In this document: piece by piece, positions 63,505-64,000 of the stretch
Layout: each line of letters begins with the position of its first letter
How positions within the stretch are numbered: the first letter of the stretch is position 1
NCBI GenBank assembly: GCA_900110635.1
Contig: FOEK01000008.1
Coordinates: 104,471-168,470, forward strand
Origin: Lachnospiraceae bacterium NE2001
GTDB taxonomy: Bacteria; Bacillota; Clostridia; Lachnospirales; Lachnospiraceae
Reading direction: 5' to 3'
Length of the DNA stretch: 64,000 nucleotides
Program-made: the position numbers and the translations under genes
The notes under the pieces: model-generated
What the model saw: only the letters and a program-made list of their open reading frames with translations
What the model was told of the DNA's origin: nothing
The model's database searches: none

Positions 63505-63551
63505 GGGGACGGTTCTCTTTTGTGGTTTTTCGCCAACCAGGAACGGTTCTC
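63505..63551. repeat. Two GGGGACGGTTCTC-type repeats in the clpB leader
   Basis: Copies at 63505-63517 (GGGGACGGTTCTC) and 63540-63551 (GGAACGGTTCTC). Each is preceded by CACCAA or GCCAAC and followed by TTTGTGG or TTTGGTGG. They lie between the clpB start and the CIRCE element, in the transcribed leader. Confidence 0.5.
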
Positions 63552-63572
63552 CTTTGGTGGTATCCTGTATTG

Positions 63573-63599
63573 TTAGCACTCTCTCTTGGTGAGTGCTAA
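63573..63599 (-). promoter_or_regulatory. CIRCE operator for HrcA
   Basis: TTAGCACTC, nine bases, GAGTGCTAA: a perfect match to the CIRCE consensus. It lies just downstream of the -10 box of the clpB promoter, so HrcA should repress clpB until heat or protein stress. Confidence 0.95.
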
Positions 63600-63613
63600 T
63601 CTGATTTAACTAA

Positions 63614-63642
63614 GTTATACCACCACTTTTTTGCCCTGTCAA
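63614..63642 (-). promoter_or_regulatory. Sigma-A promoter of clpB
   Basis: On the - strand TTGACA (63637-63642), a 17-base spacer and TATAAC (63614-63619), followed by the CIRCE operator. Near-consensus and correctly spaced. Confidence 0.85.
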
Positions 63643-63675
63643 GCGCTTTATCCAAGACAGGGGACTCAAGTATAA

Positions 63676-63720
63676 GTCATTTTTGATAATGTCCTATTAA
63701 ACCACAAATGAAAATGTCCC
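63676..63720 (+). repeat. Probable left end of an ISNCY-like element
   Basis: Repeated words ATAATGTCC and AAAATGTCCC lie upstream of the transposase start, and TATAAT at 63728-63733 may be its -10 box. Inverted-repeat confirmation needs the other end, beyond the window. Confidence 0.4.
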
Positions 63721-63756
63721 AATGTGATATAATATCCTCTCACTTGAGAGGAGGAC

Positions 63757-64000
63757 ATGATGAGGAGAATTGACTTAAATATGGATGAACAAAAGAAGTA
63801 TGAAGTAGTAAAACGACTTGTAGACGAAGGAGGAAATAAGAATCGAGCTGCACTCTCTCTTGGAATAACCAGGAGACACCTTAACCGCTTGATTAACGCT
63901 TATAAGGAAAATGGTAAAGCTGCTTTCTCACACGGCAATAAAGGTAGAAAACCTGTATCAACTATACCTGATAAAACACGACATGAAGTTCTTAGTTTAT
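63757..64000 (+). CDS. ISNCY/IS1202-like transposase, 3' partial
   Basis: 81 codons to the window edge. MMRRIDLNMDEQKKYEVVKR is followed by helix-turn-helix material, GGNKNRAALSLGITRRHLNRLINAYKENG, and FSHGNKGRKP, which resembles the N-terminus of ISNCY (IS1202-group) transposases from memory. GAGAGGAGG lies upstream with good spacing. The catalytic core is outside the window. Confidence 0.75.
   Translation, partial: MMRRIDLNMDEQKKYEVVKRLVDEGGNKNRAALSLGITRRHLNRLINAYKENGKAAFSHGNKGRKPVSTIPDKTRHEVLSL

Noticed and set aside
1..64000. tRNA, rRNA, origin of replication or prophage genes
   Set aside because: None seen on either strand; no cloverleaf tails, DnaA-box clusters or phage structural genes.

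Overview
The window looks like a Firmicutes (Clostridia, probably Lachnospiraceae, Coprococcus/Roseburia/Butyrivibrio-like) chromosome. This is inferred from gram-positive features: a CpsB/CpsC/CpsD phosphoregulatory set, AGGAGG-type ribosome binding sites with some TTG and GTG starts, a CIRCE-controlled clpB, a cell-wall-binding W/Y/G-repeat protein, and many insertion sequences. No rRNA, tRNA or CRISPR array was seen.

Most of the window is a very large surface-polysaccharide locus read mainly leftward (- strand). Positions 1-2363 (+) hold a nucleotide-sugar dehydrogenase and a UDP-glucuronate 4-epimerase, followed by a truncated IS21-family element (2428-3571). Module A (3590-21549, -) carries wecB, the dTDP-rhamnose genes rfbCDBA (rfbA and rfbB are broken), a Wzx flippase, several glycosyltransferases, a pyruvyl transferase with an FrhB-like Fe-S partner, a Wzy-type polymerase, an initiating sugar-phosphate transferase, a VanZ protein and a DegT aminotransferase. 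Positions 21657-25910 form an accessory island: a helicase with four HA repeats, a serine recombinase with palindromic sites beside it, and an internally deleted IS1182-like element.

Positions 25931-35043 (-) hold an unusual catabolic operon: a two-subunit class I hydro-lyase, a C-C lyase, a TIM-barrel protein, a phosphonopyruvate/sulfopyruvate-type decarboxylase, an aldo/keto reductase, an MmgE/PrpD protein and a TRAP permease. A LysR regulator (35176-36081) lies just upstream, and its start codon directly follows the stop codon of a sugar dehydrogenase gene.

Module B (36082-59286, -) is a second polysaccharide set with its own Wzx, Wzy and initiating transferase. It contains two more UDP-sugar dehydrogenases, glf, a phase-variation-prone O-acyltransferase, glycosyltransferases, acetyltransferases, an ATP-grasp ligase and a PIG-L deacetylase. 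It also has a bacillosamine-like pathway (PglF dehydratase, DegT aminotransferase, PglD-like acyltransferase) with a thiolase and a 3-hydroxybutyryl-CoA dehydrogenase (now carrying an in-frame stop) in the middle. The promoter-proximal end encodes the CpsB/C/D regulators and an uncharacterised membrane protein. The right end has a cell-wall-binding repeat protein, clpB with a perfect CIRCE operator, and the start of an ISNCY-like transposase.

Taken together, module B appears to make UDP-amino sugars that may be acylated with a C4 hydroxy acid, assemble a repeat unit on undecaprenyl phosphate, flip and polymerise it, and set chain length through tyrosine phosphorylation. Module A adds rhamnose, ManNAc and pyruvylated sugars. 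Several genes carry single disabling lesions or lesion-prone repeats, so the surface structure is probably variable within the lineage, or the assembly contains errors. The sequence alone cannot distinguish these.
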